A stretch of 64,000 nucleotides of DNA from Streptomyces sp. NBC_01231 (GCA_035999765.1 CP108521.1:11036001-11100000), one strand, 5' to 3'. Counted from the first letter of the stretch, positions 41,505 through 50,930 are shown. The notes: a model not told the origin generated them from the letters alone. A program made the numbers and translations.

Positions 41505-42527
41505 ATGACCCTCATCTACGCCTTTCAGGACACCGCCGGACACTGGCACGGCGACCTCGACACCCCCCTCGTCGCAGACCCCGGACACGGCACCCTCACC
41601 TACCTCCCGGTGCCCGGGACTCCCGAGGCGGCCAGCCCCTTCGCGGGGCAGACCCTCAACGTCCTGTTCGCCGTCACCGACCTGGACCCCGGCCCCGTCG
41701 CCTACCAGCTCGACAGCGGCGGCATCTTTCCGGCCTCCTGGCACGTGCACACCCTCCTGGCCGCGCCCGTGGGCAGCCGCACCACGCTGAACCCGTCCGA
41801 GCGCGACAACACCCCCGAGCCGTGCCTGGAGTTGGCCGTCACCGACCACGTCCGCCGCTACCTCCTGACCGCCACCCGCCACGATGACGGCCGCCTCACC
41901 GCCAGCCTCACCGTCAGCGCCCTCGCCGGCGACATCGAAGGAGAACTGTGCGGGAACATCGACACCACCCACCTCGAGGGCCTGGCCCGGCTGCTCGGTG
42001 CCGCAGCCCACGCCACCCCCGCGCAGGCCCCCGCCCCCGCCGCAGACCCTCCGGCACCCGCCCCTCCGGCCCCCGCCCCTCCGGCCCCCGACCCTCCGGC
42101 CCCCCGGCGCGGCGAGCCGTGGACCGACGAAGAGTGCGCACGCCTGGCCGAGCGGCACCGTCATGAACGGGACTTCGCCGCGCTGGGCCGGGAATTCGGG
42201 CGCAGTCCGCTGGCCATCCAGCACCAGCTAGCCCGCCTCGGACTCGCCCTCCGCCCCATCCCTCCGCACCCCTCCGCCCCGCCCGTACCCGTGCCGAAGC
42301 AAGCCCAGGGCCCCTCCCTCGAAGAACGCCGCCAGACCCACAGCCGCTCCCACGAACGCTGGACGGAGACAGAGGAGACACAGCTCGCCCAGCGCTGCGC
42401 CCAGGGCGCCACAGCGGAAGAAATGAGCCGGGAGTTCGGCCGCAGCGTGGCAGCCATCGAGCAGCGTCTGGGAGTCATCGGCGCACAGGGGCCTGCCGCC
42501 GACAAGGCCCGCACACCGGAGTTCTGA
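41505..42527 (+). CDS. Protein with two Myb/SANT-like DNA-binding domains
   Basis: 340 aa from ATG 41505 (AAGGGAG 8 nt upstream). Residues 1-165 form an unrecognised beta-rich N-domain (LIYAFQDTAGHWHGDL at the start). A PAP-rich linker at about 180-204 leads to two copies of a Myb/SANT-like unit: EPWTDEECARLAERH...FAALGREFGRSPLAI and ERWTETEETQLAQRC...AEEMSREFGRSVAAI. The tandem suggests sequence-specific DNA binding, possibly at the ends of the replicon. It follows tpg by 119 bp on the same strand, so it may belong to the telomere/replication group. Confidence 0.7.
   Translation: MTLIYAFQDTAGHWHGDLDTPLVADPGHGTLTYLPVPGTPEAASPFAGQTLNVLFAVTDLDPGPVAYQLDSGGIFPASWHVHTLLAAPVGSRTTLNPSERDNTPEPCLELAVTDHVRRYLLTATRHDDGRLTASLTVSALAGDIEGELCGNIDTTHLEGLARLLGAAAHATPAQAPAPAADPPAPAPPAPAPPAPDPPAPRRGEPWTDEECARLAERHRHERDFAALGREFGRSPLAIQHQLARLGLALRPIPPHPSAPPVPVPKQAQGPSLEERRQTHSRSHERWTETEETQLAQRCAQGATAEEMSREFGRSVAAIEQRLGVIGAQGPAADKARTPEF
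42048..42107 (+). repeat. 15-bp minisatellite coding the PAP linker
   Basis: Four near-identical copies of CCTCCGGCCCCCGCC encode the Pro-Ala linker between the N-domain and the first SANT-like unit. Copy number may vary between strains. Confidence 0.7.
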
Positions 42528-42667
42528 CCCACCCTGGGAGGCGGGCGCCGCCCGGACACACCATCTCAACAACATGCCAAATCAAATATCTGATCAGGCT
42601 TGCATCATTCTGGGGTGAGCCGATACCGTTCAGGCACGGCAGGCACCCACATCTCGAGGAGGCGGCA

Positions 42668-43291
42668 GTGCTGCTGACCACGGGACAGGCGGCGGAGGAA
42701 CTGGGCTGCGCCGTTACCACCTACCGCCGCCTCATCAATGCGGGCGTCCTGCCTGGCCTGTCCCGCCGGGGCGTCCGCGTCATGACGCCCCTGCCTGTCG
42801 TCCAGGCCCTGCAGGAACGCGCCCACGCCCCCCTGTACCGTCTGCATGCCACCGAACTCGGCGTGCTGCGCGTCGACGCGGCACGCCAGGTCGACGACGG
42901 CCGAGAGTGGATCGGCTACGCGCCCCACCTGGGTCCCGACCGCCTCCTCGACAGCCTGAAGGGCTGGTGGCGGTGCGATGCGCCGAGCATCGCCGCCGCC
43001 GGGGTGCTGCCTGTGACCCTGTCCGGGTATGTGGTCGCTGTCCTGACCGGCCTGGACCCCTTCGAACGCAACACTGAAGGCCGCTTCGCTTTCCCCGACG
43101 CACGGCTGGCCGGCTACGTCACCGACCTGGCCGCCCCCACAACCGAACTGACCTCCCGTGTGAAGGGCGACAGCACCCTCGCCGAGCTGCTGCTCGCCAC
43201 CCGCCTGGAATCGAACTCCGGCGGAGCGATCGCCTACGTCACCACCCACACCACAAGGCCTGCGACCCGCCGGCTGTCCGAGGAACCGTGA
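42668..43291 (+). CDS. Helix-turn-helix (MerR/excisionase-like) protein
   Basis: 207 aa from GTG 42668 with GAGGAGG 7 nt upstream. The N-terminus LLTTGQAAEELGCAVTTYRRLINAGVLPG is an excisionase/MerR-type winged helix that bends DNA. The C-terminal 150 residues are of unknown fold with no catalytic motif (LSGYVVAVLTGLDPFERN). An AT-rich spacer of about 60 bp just upstream (42572-42625) probably holds its promoter. The stop overlaps the next gene's start, so the three genes from here to 46049 look like one operon. Confidence 0.72.
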   Translation: MLLTTGQAAEELGCAVTTYRRLINAGVLPGLSRRGVRVMTPLPVVQALQERAHAPLYRLHATELGVLRVDAARQVDDGREWIGYAPHLGPDRLLDSLKGWWRCDAPSIAAAGVLPVTLSGYVVAVLTGLDPFERNTEGRFAFPDARLAGYVTDLAAPTTELTSRVKGDSTLAELLLATRLESNSGGAIAYVTTHTTRPATRRLSEEP

Positions 43292-45330
43292 TGGACGCAC
43301 AGAGCTACAACACCGGCCTGACCCAACTGCGCACCCTGCGCGAGGAGATCAAGAAGACCGCGGCAGCCCTGGCCAAACTCGAAACGGAACGCTCCAAAAC
43401 CATCACCACACTCGCTGGCTACGACAAGGCCAAGGCCGAGCGGATCGCACCCGCCGCCGGAATCAGCGTGGCCGAGGTCGTGACCATCGCCCCCCAACTC
43501 GCCCCCGACAGCCTCGCCACCGACCCCCCTGCCGGGCCGCCCGCCGACACCGCGGCACAGGAGCCGCCGCCCGAGACACCGCCGACCCCCGCCGCGTCGG
43601 CGAAGACCAGGCAGGACCACCCCCTCACAGCAGACCGCGCCCCCCGCACCCTGCCGTCCCTGCCCGACGAGAGTGCAAAACGCTGGTTCACCCACACCCC
43701 CGGCCTGGTCTCCCAACGCCCGAACTTCCTGCAACGACCCCGCGCCACCGTCTTCCTGGACACCACCACCGGCGTGCTGGTCCACCGCGACCACACCATC
43801 CGCCTCGATCTCGGCGACCGGTCCGCCGCCACCCTCCTGACGGCTGTCTTCCACACCGTCCCCGACAGCGTGGAGCGGATCTACATCACCGCCGGCGACC
43901 CCTGGCACCGCGACGCCGACCGCTACCCCTACCTGCGTGACGCGGTCGCCGCCTGGCTGAACGCACCCACGCCCGGCTGGCGCACAGACACCGGCCACGG
44001 CAAAGACCGCCTGGCAGGGCACTTCGTCCACGCCCGCAACCCGGTCGGCCGCTACCAGCGCGAGGGCGGCGACCACCGAGTCGAAATCCGCTCCGTGGGG
44101 GAGTGGTTCGACCTGGCGGAAGGCGACGACCCCGCCATCGTCCGCGACGCGTTCCTGCTCCTGTGGCAGGAACTGCGCCGCCGCTGGCCCGACGCCGTCG
44201 TCATGGGCTCGCCCTCCCAGACCGGCCGCGACCTGTGGACCCGCACCATCCCCCAGCGCGGAAAGTACGCCGACGGCTTCCCCGTACTCTCGGAAGAAAT
44301 GCGCGGCCTGCTGCATGCCACCGCAGGCCAGGGCCGCAACGAACTCATCACCCCACCCCGCGTGCCCGCGCCACTGCCCCAACTCGTCGAATACGACCGC
44401 ACCTTCGCCTACGCCAAGCACACCTGGAAATCCCCCGTCGGCACGCCCCGCCGCATTACCAGCCGCACCTTCGCCTCCTGGACCGCGCAGGAACAGACCA
44501 ACGCCCTCTACGGCTGCGGCCACTGGCACGTACGGGTCACCGTCCCCGACGGCTGGAACCACGTCGGAATCCTGCCCGCCCCCGCCCCCGGAGAGCGCGC
44601 CTGGCACTACCCGAGTACACCGGGCACCACCTTCACCACCTGGGCCGGCGGACCCGAGATCCACACGGCACTCAACAACCCGGTCCAGCCCTGGAAGATC
44701 GAAATCATCGACGGAATCCTCTGGGAAGCGGACAAACCCCTCACCGACTGGGCCAAGAAACTCAAAGACACCTGGGCCAACCTCTCCACTCAGGCCCACT
44801 ACCAAGGCGATGAACGCCAGGCCCGCGCCGCCCACCTGGCCTCGCGCGCCGTACGCGCCATCCTGCTGTACGGCATCGGTTCGTTCGCTCAGCGCCCCCG
44901 CATGGTCACCGGCACCACCCCCCGCACCCTGGAGCGCGACGTACCACCGGACGCCGAAATCATCGGCTTCGACGACGAACTGATCACCTGGCAGCGGGCC
45001 ACCGGGTTCGCCCGTGACCCCAACGCCCACCCCGAATGGGCCGCAACCGTCTGGTCCGGCGCCCGCGCCGCCTTGCTGACCCAGTACCACCGCGACCACG
45101 ACACTTACGCCGGAGCCCTGCACACGCCGCCCGGCACCGTCGTCGCCTTCCGCACCGACGCCCTCTACCTCACCCAGCCCCAGAACTGGCCGCATCATCA
45201 CCAGCCCGGCGACTATCTCCTGCGCGGCCACCTCACCGGCCCCCTGGCAGCACCCACAACCGAGGAAGAACTCCTCACCCTGCGCGACGCCGGACGAGCC
45301 ACCCTCACCTCCGCCGGGCAGGAGGCCTGA
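43291..45330 (+). CDS. Unknown 679-aa protein with N-terminal coiled coil
   Basis: Start at ATG 43291 overlapping the previous stop; a GTG at 43288 is also possible. Residues 5-50 are a coiled coil (TLREEIKKTAAALAKLETER). A Pro-rich linker spans about 70-120. The large C-terminal domain has no clear P-loop. It contains VEYDRTFAYAKHTW, GHWHVRVTVPDGW, AVRAILLYGIGSFAQRP and VVAFRTDALYLT in that order, faintly like motifs A, B and C of protein-primed family B polymerases. This is a guess only. It is coupled to an HTH gene (TGATG) and lies near tap/tpg, so a replication role is reasonable. Confidence 0.65.
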   Translation: MDAQSYNTGLTQLRTLREEIKKTAAALAKLETERSKTITTLAGYDKAKAERIAPAAGISVAEVVTIAPQLAPDSLATDPPAGPPADTAAQEPPPETPPTPAASAKTRQDHPLTADRAPRTLPSLPDESAKRWFTHTPGLVSQRPNFLQRPRATVFLDTTTGVLVHRDHTIRLDLGDRSAATLLTAVFHTVPDSVERIYITAGDPWHRDADRYPYLRDAVAAWLNAPTPGWRTDTGHGKDRLAGHFVHARNPVGRYQREGGDHRVEIRSVGEWFDLAEGDDPAIVRDAFLLLWQELRRRWPDAVVMGSPSQTGRDLWTRTIPQRGKYADGFPVLSEEMRGLLHATAGQGRNELITPPRVPAPLPQLVEYDRTFAYAKHTWKSPVGTPRRITSRTFASWTAQEQTNALYGCGHWHVRVTVPDGWNHVGILPAPAPGERAWHYPSTPGTTFTTWAGGPEIHTALNNPVQPWKIEIIDGILWEADKPLTDWAKKLKDTWANLSTQAHYQGDERQARAAHLASRAVRAILLYGIGSFAQRPRMVTGTTPRTLERDVPPDAEIIGFDDELITWQRATGFARDPNAHPEWAATVWSGARAALLTQYHRDHDTYAGALHTPPGTVVAFRTDALYLTQPQNWPHHHQPGDYLLRGHLTGPLAAPTTEEELLTLRDAGRATLTSAGQEA

Positions 45331-46049
45331 TGCCGCCCCGCGCCCGCCACCGTCCAAGCAGCCAGGGTGAGTTGAACGAAGCCGCTCACCTCGCCGACCG
45401 GCTCCAGCAAGCCGGCTACACCAAACGCGACATCGCCCGCATCATCGACCGCGACCCGTCTCTGGTCTCGCAGTTCTACACCAAGAACAAGGGCGCCGCC
45501 TTCGTCACCGCCCTGCGCGAAGTCCTGGCCGCCGTCGAAACCGGCGGCATCACCGACCTGCCCGAACTCGCCGCCATCGCCGCCCGCCACACCCTCCGGC
45601 GCACCACCGCCTCCGGAGCCCGCGCCCGGGTGCGCGGCAAAGCCGTCCTGATCACCCCTACTGGCTCCGGCACCGGCCGCGTCGGCGCCCAGGCGATCGC
45701 CTCCGGTTCCGCCCGCCTGCGTCCCCTGATCGCCGAAGCCGCCCGCCGGGGACTGCGCCTGGCCTTCACCGTGCGCCTGGCCAAGACCGGCTACCTGCAT
45801 CCGTCCGGCAGCCGCACCGATTCACCCGGAATCCGCCGCGACGTCATCCAGCGCGCCGACCACACCGAGGAACGCTCCTACGGCTCCGCCCAGACCGGCG
45901 GCTTCGACGCCGCGGATTTCGCCCGCCGCGTCGATGCCGCCGGCGGCGACGTGACCGCCGCCGTGCACCAGTGGCTCGCGGAGACCGGACGCATCCACGC
46001 GGACGCCCACATCATCCACCTCGAAATCCGCACCTGGCGCCCGCGCTGA
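45330..46049 (+). CDS. Helix-turn-helix protein of a linear-plasmid-like operon
   Basis: 239 aa from ATG 45330 (overlapping the previous stop, GGAGG upstream). The N-terminus carries HLADRLQQAGYTKRDIARIIDRDPSLVSQFY, a sigma-4-like HTH, followed by KGAAFVTALREVLAAVETGG. A basic segment (RRTTASGARARVRGKAV) resembles DNA-end proteins. A beta-rich C-terminal part ends HIIHLEIRTWRPR. The overall plan (HTH, basic middle, beta C-terminus, about 240 aa) is like alternative terminal proteins of linear plasmids, but similarity is not clear to me. A regulator is the simpler reading. Confidence 0.6.
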   Translation: MPPRARHRPSSQGELNEAAHLADRLQQAGYTKRDIARIIDRDPSLVSQFYTKNKGAAFVTALREVLAAVETGGITDLPELAAIAARHTLRRTTASGARARVRGKAVLITPTGSGTGRVGAQAIASGSARLRPLIAEAARRGLRLAFTVRLAKTGYLHPSGSRTDSPGIRRDVIQRADHTEERSYGSAQTGGFDAADFARRVDAAGGDVTAAVHQWLAETGRIHADAHIIHLEIRTWRPR

Positions 46050-46067
46050 CCAGCCCACCACGACACA

Positions 46068-46083
46068 CCAGGGGAACCCCTGG
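46068..46083 (+). terminator. Short hairpin after the HTH gene
   Basis: CCAGGGG-AA-CCCCTGG, 7-bp stem, 19 bp after the stop at 46049. It is small but well placed. Confidence 0.45.
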
Positions 46084-46719
46084 CACAACGGCGTGCAGTG
46101 CGCAGGCCGGGCCCAACGCATGTGTCATCGGCTTACAAAGCATCACGCGCAGAGCGAAACGGGAGTCCAGGCGGGATTCCGGCTATGCCTCGGTGGAGAA
46201 GCGGGGAGCGGCAGGGTCCACTGACCCGCCCAGGCCCGTGCATTCCAGTCTTGCTCGCCGAACCGGACGCGAGCGCCTGCTGGTCCGTGGAGCTATCGGC
46301 CGACGCGAAGCCTGGGGAAATTGCCTCTCGGGAGACAGCGATGCATTTGCAACTGCACGGAACCTGCCGTGGTGCGCCGGGGTGGAAAAGGGGCGCGAGA
46401 GTGTACCTCACCCGATACCCCGGATCGACGCGCGTTGCCTGAAGGGTAGAACAGGCGTGGCAGTGAACGGAATTGCGCCCGACCGTCCTGAACTCGCCGC
46501 TGACCAGTGGTAACAGTATCTTGCGAGACGGTTTGACGGCGCATTCTGATCGATTGTGACCGTTTGGGTAGTGAGGGTGCGTGCACTGCAATTGCATCCG
46601 GTTACCGCGCGCCCGCGCGCGCTCCGTATTCGTCTTCCCGGGCGCCGAAGCTTTGCTTATTGAACTGAACCGGATGGCGGAAAGGTGTGATGAGGCGCTA
46701 GCGTCCTTTGGCACGAGAA
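46084..46719. other. Intergenic stretch without a supported gene
   Basis: 636 bp. Lower GC than its surroundings in 46480-46600. A 193-codon leftward frame at 46133-46714 has poor codon bias and many Ser/His/Cys and is not accepted. No RNA gene was recognised. Confidence 0.5.
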
Positions 46720-46753
46720 GACCCCGGGCGGGCTACCAACCAACTCCGGGGTC
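46720..46753 (+). promoter_or_regulatory. Leader hairpin upstream of a small membrane protein gene
   Basis: GACCCCGG and CCGGGGTC form a perfect 8-bp stem around an 18-nt loop, about 45 bp before the GTG at 46798. It may be an attenuator or an mRNA stability element. Confidence 0.4.
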
Positions 46754-46797
46754 CCTCATATGTGTTGACCCATCAACGAGAAAACGCGAGGTTCTCC

Positions 46798-47067
46798 GTG
46801 ATCGATCCACTCCCCGCCTCCGGCTGGCTTCAGCAGCCGGAAACGGGTTACGACGCTAACATTCCGCGTGGTCTGCGCGGTCAAACCCGCGTCGTGAGTG
46901 CCTGGGCTGGCACGCTGCAGCTCAGCGCATTCCTTGCACTGGTCGTCCTGCCCATCGTCCTCGTGACCGAGGTGTGGCAGGCCCCCACGGGCGCGGCGGC
47001 GATGGCTCTTGCGTGTGCCGCGGCCCGCCGTTCCTTCCTCCGCTACCTGCGCATCCGGGTCAGCTGA
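46798..47067 (+). CDS. Small membrane protein
   Basis: 89 aa from GTG 46798 with GAGG 8 nt upstream. A short N-terminal tail (IDPLPASGWLQQPETGYDA) is followed by two hydrophobic helices (LQLSAFLALVVLPIVLVTEV and AAMALACAAA) and a basic end (RRSFLRYLRIRVS). It is probably an inner-membrane protein; the family is not recognised. It is monocistronic as far as can be seen. Confidence 0.55.
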   Translation: MIDPLPASGWLQQPETGYDANIPRGLRGQTRVVSAWAGTLQLSAFLALVVLPIVLVTEVWQAPTGAAAMALACAAARRSFLRYLRIRVS

Positions 47068-47225
47068 GGACACCGTGCCCGCCGGTGGCGCCATTCCGGG
47101 CCGCCGGCGGGCACGGCGTGACGCACTGACCGCCGCGGTCCGGACGCCCTTGTTCCTCTTCAAAGGGTGTTGAAGTTCTGCGGTGGTCCGGAGAGAAACA
47201 CCCCGCGTGCGTTCTGGGAGGAACC

Positions 47226-48362
47226 ATGCCGAGCAGCGGCCCCCAGTACGGCAAGTGCCGTTACTGCAGGCAGCGTTTCGAACGGACCGGCAAGCCGGGA
47301 CGAAGGCAGGAGTACTGCACCCCCGCGTGCCGTCGACGGGCCCAGCGGGAGCGCAGCCGCACCACCGTGAACACGGCGCAGCCTACGGGCAGCCCGCTGC
47401 CGCTGGCCAGGAACATCGCCGAGTCTGTGCAGGCGCTGGCGGAGGGGCTGCTGGCCGCCGAGTACGACGAGCAGGGCCTGGCGGTACTGCTGGGCCGCGC
47501 GGCCGAGCTCACCCGGGAAGTGGAGTACTACGTGTGCGCGGTGGTGCACGACGCGCGTACCCAGGGTGGCAGCTGGGACACGGTCGCCGCCGCGGCCGCC
47601 GTCAGTCCCGCGACGGCGCGCTCACGGTGGGCGGAAAAGACCGTGCGGCGGCGGCTGGAGCGCCGCGCCTCCGAGCGGTCCACGGCCCGACAGCGTGATA
47701 CTGCAGCAACCCACGCAGTACAACCCCGCCCGGACAGCCAGGAGATGGGACAGTCTGGCGAGCGTCTCTCCGGCAAGCTTTCGGCGGCTCTGTCCCATCT
47801 GCACCGCGGCAGCGGGCTGTCCATCCGGGAGGTGGCCGACAGGACAGGTCTGTCTGCCTCCTATGTGTCACGCATCCTCTCCGGCGAGCGCGTGCCGGGC
47901 TGGCCCGTGGTCGAGACTCTCGCGGTCCTCTTCGGTGGGGACGCGGACGAGCTCGCGGTGCTGTGGGAGAACGCCCAGGGTTTGACGCCGCCCACTCGTC
48001 AGGCCCTGCCCGACGCGGCGGCCCGCCTGAACGCAGCCCTGCGGGGCCTGTACCTCGCGGCCGCCTCGCCCTCGCCCGCACGGATCCATGAGGCCAGCGC
48101 CGGCAAGCTCAGCGAGTCCACCGTCAAGGAGATGCTTGGCGGCAGGCTCGTTCCCGATTGGAAAACCACGGTCGCCTTCGTCCGCGCCGTCGGCGGGACG
48201 CCCGCCGACGTCCGCCCGCTGTGGGAGGCCGTCCATTACGCCTTCCTTGTCTTCCTCGACCCGGCCGAGGACGCCTCCTCCGCGCCGCCGCCCGCTGTCG
48301 CGGACAAGAAGACCGCTCAGACCCGCGAGAGCCATCCGGCCCAGGACGGACGACACCCATGA
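47226..48362 (+). CDS. XRE-family regulator with N-terminal zinc ribbon
   Basis: 378 aa from ATG 47226 with GGGAGGA 5 nt upstream. The N-terminus CRYCRQRF...YCTPACRRRAQ is a small zinc-ribbon of the FCS/CGNR type. A helical stretch with a second HTH-like part (SWDTVAAAAAVSPATARSRW) follows. A central XRE domain (LSIREVADRTGLSASYVSRILSGERVPGW) comes next, and then a repeat-like HTH half (LSESTVKEMLGGRLVPDW). The tail is unstructured. It is coupled by ATGA to a sigma-like gene, an arrangement common in actinobacterial developmental or plasmid regulation. Confidence 0.8.
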   Translation: MPSSGPQYGKCRYCRQRFERTGKPGRRQEYCTPACRRRAQRERSRTTVNTAQPTGSPLPLARNIAESVQALAEGLLAAEYDEQGLAVLLGRAAELTREVEYYVCAVVHDARTQGGSWDTVAAAAAVSPATARSRWAEKTVRRRLERRASERSTARQRDTAATHAVQPRPDSQEMGQSGERLSGKLSAALSHLHRGSGLSIREVADRTGLSASYVSRILSGERVPGWPVVETLAVLFGGDADELAVLWENAQGLTPPTRQALPDAAARLNAALRGLYLAAASPSPARIHEASAGKLSESTVKEMLGGRLVPDWKTTVAFVRAVGGTPADVRPLWEAVHYAFLVFLDPAEDASSAPPPAVADKKTAQTRESHPAQDGRHP

Positions 48363-48937
48363 ACCGGTCCCGCTCAGCACACCGGAGCACGGCGATGGCC
48401 GAGCTGCCAGGCCCGCGACGTAAGCCCACCGCCTCCTGCCCCCGGTCGTACCGCTGTGTCGCAGAACCGCCCGGCCGGCCCTCAGGCCTGATTGTCAGCC
48501 TGCCCGCGGACTACACCGCGTTCTGCATGCTCTACCAGGACCGCTACCTCCGCTACGCTCGCGCCCGTGTCGCCGATGCCGGCCTCAGTCGGCAACTGGT
48601 CGAGGCCGCGCTCGGCAGCGTGGCCACCAACTGGGCCACCGTGCTGGCCAGTCGTTGCCCCACGGCAGAAGCCTGGAACATCCTCGGCTCCCTCATCGCA
48701 CAGGCCGTGCGTGGGCACTCGGCAGCGAGTATCTGCAACACGGTCTACCGCGTGCTGCCTCCTCTGCAAGCGGACGTCGTCATTCTGCGCCACCGCCTGT
48801 CGCTCAGTGACGGGCAAGCGGCCGACCTGATGGGTGTGGAAGAGCCCGTAGTGGCCACTCAATTGCGGATGGCCCGCCGCACCATGGCCCGGCGCACCGC
48901 ACCCCCACTACGGACGGCTTCCCACCCGGACGCCTGA
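48359..48937 (+). CDS. Sigma-factor-like protein
   Basis: 192 aa, overlapping the XRE gene stop (ATGA). After a basic, probably disordered N-terminus (first 45 residues), it shows a region-2-like helix (YTAFCMLYQDRYLRYARARV) and a region-4-like end (VLPPLQADVVILRHRLSLSDGQAADLMGV, then VVATQLRMARRTM). This is the layout of a small ECF-type sigma factor, but both regions are diverged. It may act with the upstream XRE protein. Confidence 0.68.
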   Translation: MNRSRSAHRSTAMAELPGPRRKPTASCPRSYRCVAEPPGRPSGLIVSLPADYTAFCMLYQDRYLRYARARVADAGLSRQLVEAALGSVATNWATVLASRCPTAEAWNILGSLIAQAVRGHSAASICNTVYRVLPPLQADVVILRHRLSLSDGQAADLMGVEEPVVATQLRMARRTMARRTAPPLRTASHPDA

Positions 48938-49109
48938 TCCGTACATCCGTACAGCGCCGTGCGCGGCCCATTTCCACGAACCCAGACGACCTCTCACTGT
49001 ACTGCTTTGCCCCTCGCCCCCACCGGATTCTGGCGCACGCCACCGGCCTCTCCCTACGATGGGCTTGGCACTGTCCGCGAGCCGTGTTGACACGGCGGTG
49101 AGGGCCCGG

Positions 49110-49922
49110 ATGAATCACCGCACGCCGCTCTCTCACACCATCGATGTCACGCGGCCGAGCGTGGCCCGTATGTACAACTACTACCTCGGCGGGAAAGACA
49201 ATTACCCCGCCGACCGAAGGGTGTGCCAGCTGCTCCTCAAGCATGCTCCCAGCGCCCAGATCCTGGCCGTCAACAACCGCCGCTTCCTCCAGCGCGTCAT
49301 CCGCTTCCTGGCCCTGGAGAAAGGAGTGCGCCAGTTCCTCGATCTCGGCGCGGGGCTGCCAACCCAGGACAACGTTCACGAGATCGCCCAGCGCTACACC
49401 GCAGATGCCCGGGTGATTTACGTCGACAACGACCCCATGGTCTTGGCCTACGGCCGGGCGCTGCTGGAGGACAACGACCACACGGCCGTCATCCAGGCCG
49501 ATCTGCGCAATCCCGAAGCGATTCCGGACCACCCCCGGGTCATCGACCTGTTTGACCTGAAGGAACCGGTGGCTGCGCTGTGCGTCTCCGTCCTGCACTG
49601 CATCCCTGACATTGACGCCCCCGCCGAGCTGGTCCGCCGCACAGCTGCTCGCCTGTGCCCCGGCAGCTTCCTGGCGATCAGCCAACTGGTCAGCGAGGAC
49701 GCAACGGTCCGCCGCGTCATCACCGGCCTCATGCGCGACAGCACCGCCGGCAACTGGGGAGCAGTCCGCCGCCGACAAGACGTCGACGGCTTCTTCGCCG
49801 GCCTGGACCTCCTCGCGCCCGGCCTGGTGGACGTGTCCGCCTGGCGAGCCGATCCACGCTTCGGACCCCAGCCACGTACCCGGGAGTGGATGGAATACGG
49901 AGGCGTCGGCCGTGTCACCTAG
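49110..49922 (+). CDS. S-adenosylmethionine-dependent methyltransferase (DUF574 type)
   Basis: 270 aa from ATG 49110; an in-frame ATG at 49059 is possible. Landmarks of the actinobacterial DUF574 methyltransferases are all here: PSVARMYNYYLGGKDNYPAD near the N-terminus, QFLDLGAGLPTQDNVHEIA (SAM glycine loop), VIYVDNDPMVLAYGRALL and VSVLHCIPDI. Substrates of this large Streptomyces family are unknown, but members often sit beside XRE/DUF397 regulators, as here. It is convergent with the XRE gene. Confidence 0.92.
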   Translation: MNHRTPLSHTIDVTRPSVARMYNYYLGGKDNYPADRRVCQLLLKHAPSAQILAVNNRRFLQRVIRFLALEKGVRQFLDLGAGLPTQDNVHEIAQRYTADARVIYVDNDPMVLAYGRALLEDNDHTAVIQADLRNPEAIPDHPRVIDLFDLKEPVAALCVSVLHCIPDIDAPAELVRRTAARLCPGSFLAISQLVSEDATVRRVITGLMRDSTAGNWGAVRRRQDVDGFFAGLDLLAPGLVDVSAWRADPRFGPQPRTREWMEYGGVGRVT

Positions 49923-49938
49923 CCCGTCGGCCCACCAC

Positions 49939-50847
49939 TCAGCAGTAGCGCAGCGCTGCGTCCTGAATCCGCTGCAACGAGGCCTGGGGGCACTCCGCCG
50001 CATTCAGCAGCCCGTCCAGGATCGACCGGTACTGCTCCGTCTCCTCCGCCTTGTCCAGGTAGACCGCATCGCGCACGTGTTCCAGATACACGATCTCCGG
50101 AAGCTCCGGAGGGTCAAACCGCAGATGCGTGATGGGGAAACCGGACGTGACGCACTGCGGCGCGGTAAACGGGATGACCTGTACCCGTATGTTGGGCCGC
50201 TCGGCGGCCTGGGCCAGATACCGCAGCTGCCCGCACATCACGTCCCGCTCGGCCACTTGCCGGTGCAGCACAGCCTCTTCCAGCACCACCCACAGTCTTG
50301 GGGCATCGGGGTACTCCAGCAGTTCCTGCCGTGCCAGGCGCAGCTCGGCTCTACGCTCGACGACCGTCTGGTCCTCGCTCGCCTGGCTGTCCGCGGCCGC
50401 CACGGCCCGCGCATATTCCGGCGTCTGCAGCAGCCCCGGAATCAGCAACACCTCATAGGTGCGGATGATGGACGCTGCCTCTTGCAATCCGATGAACTTG
50501 TCGAACCACTTGGGCACCACATCGTCGAACTGGTGCCACCACCCGGATTCGTTGGAGCGCCCCACCAGCGCGAGAAACTCCGCAGTTTCCTCCGCATCGA
50601 CGCCGTACAACCGCAACAGATCGGCGACGTCACGTCCCTTCAGCTGAACCTCGCCCCGCTCAAGACGACTGATCTTCGAATCGGAGCACCGCAACGCATC
50701 ACTCGCCGCGATCGGACTCAGCCCCGCCTCCAGCCGCAGCCGGCGCAGCTGGGCAGCAAGAATCAGATGCAGCGCCGTAGGGTTGTGCCGGGGAGCAGAA
50801 AGGTATCGCTCCAACTTGGGCAACCGATTCGGCTGGGCAGCGGACAT
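49939..50847 (-). CDS. XRE-family regulator with DUF5753 sensor domain
   Basis: 302 aa. N-terminal XRE domain (LILAAQLRRLRLEAGLSPIAASDALRCSDSKISRLERGEV). The DUF5753 region begins at about 100 (IIRTYEVLLIPGLLQTPEYARAV) and includes WVVLEEAVLHRQV, IRVQVIPFTAP and the closing EIVYLEHVRDAVYLDK. These regulators are very numerous in Streptomyces and usually pair with a DUF397 protein, encoded here just upstream on the same strand. They are thought to modulate development and antibiotic production. Confidence 0.93.
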   Translation of the reverse strand: MSAAQPNRLPKLERYLSAPRHNPTALHLILAAQLRRLRLEAGLSPIAASDALRCSDSKISRLERGEVQLKGRDVADLLRLYGVDAEETAEFLALVGRSNESGWWHQFDDVVPKWFDKFIGLQEAASIIRTYEVLLIPGLLQTPEYARAVAAADSQASEDQTVVERRAELRLARQELLEYPDAPRLWVVLEEAVLHRQVAERDVMCGQLRYLAQAAERPNIRVQVIPFTAPQCVTSGFPITHLRFDPPELPEIVYLEHVRDAVYLDKAEETEQYRSILDGLLNAAECPQASLQRIQDAALRYC

Positions 50848-50930
50848 GGGGGCTCCTGCATGGGATCATGAAATAAATGCCAGTTTCCCACCATGGAACA
50901 CGCAGTGCGCCCCAAGAGCGTTATGTCCCG

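Noticed and set aside
45330..46049. Calling this HTH protein a second terminal protein
   Set aside because: Size and plan fit loosely, but the tpg at 40816 is clearly better and no diagnostic segment is seen here.
46133..46714. 193-codon leftward frame
   Set aside because: Ser/His/Cys-rich, no ribosome site and poor third-position bias; left as intergenic.
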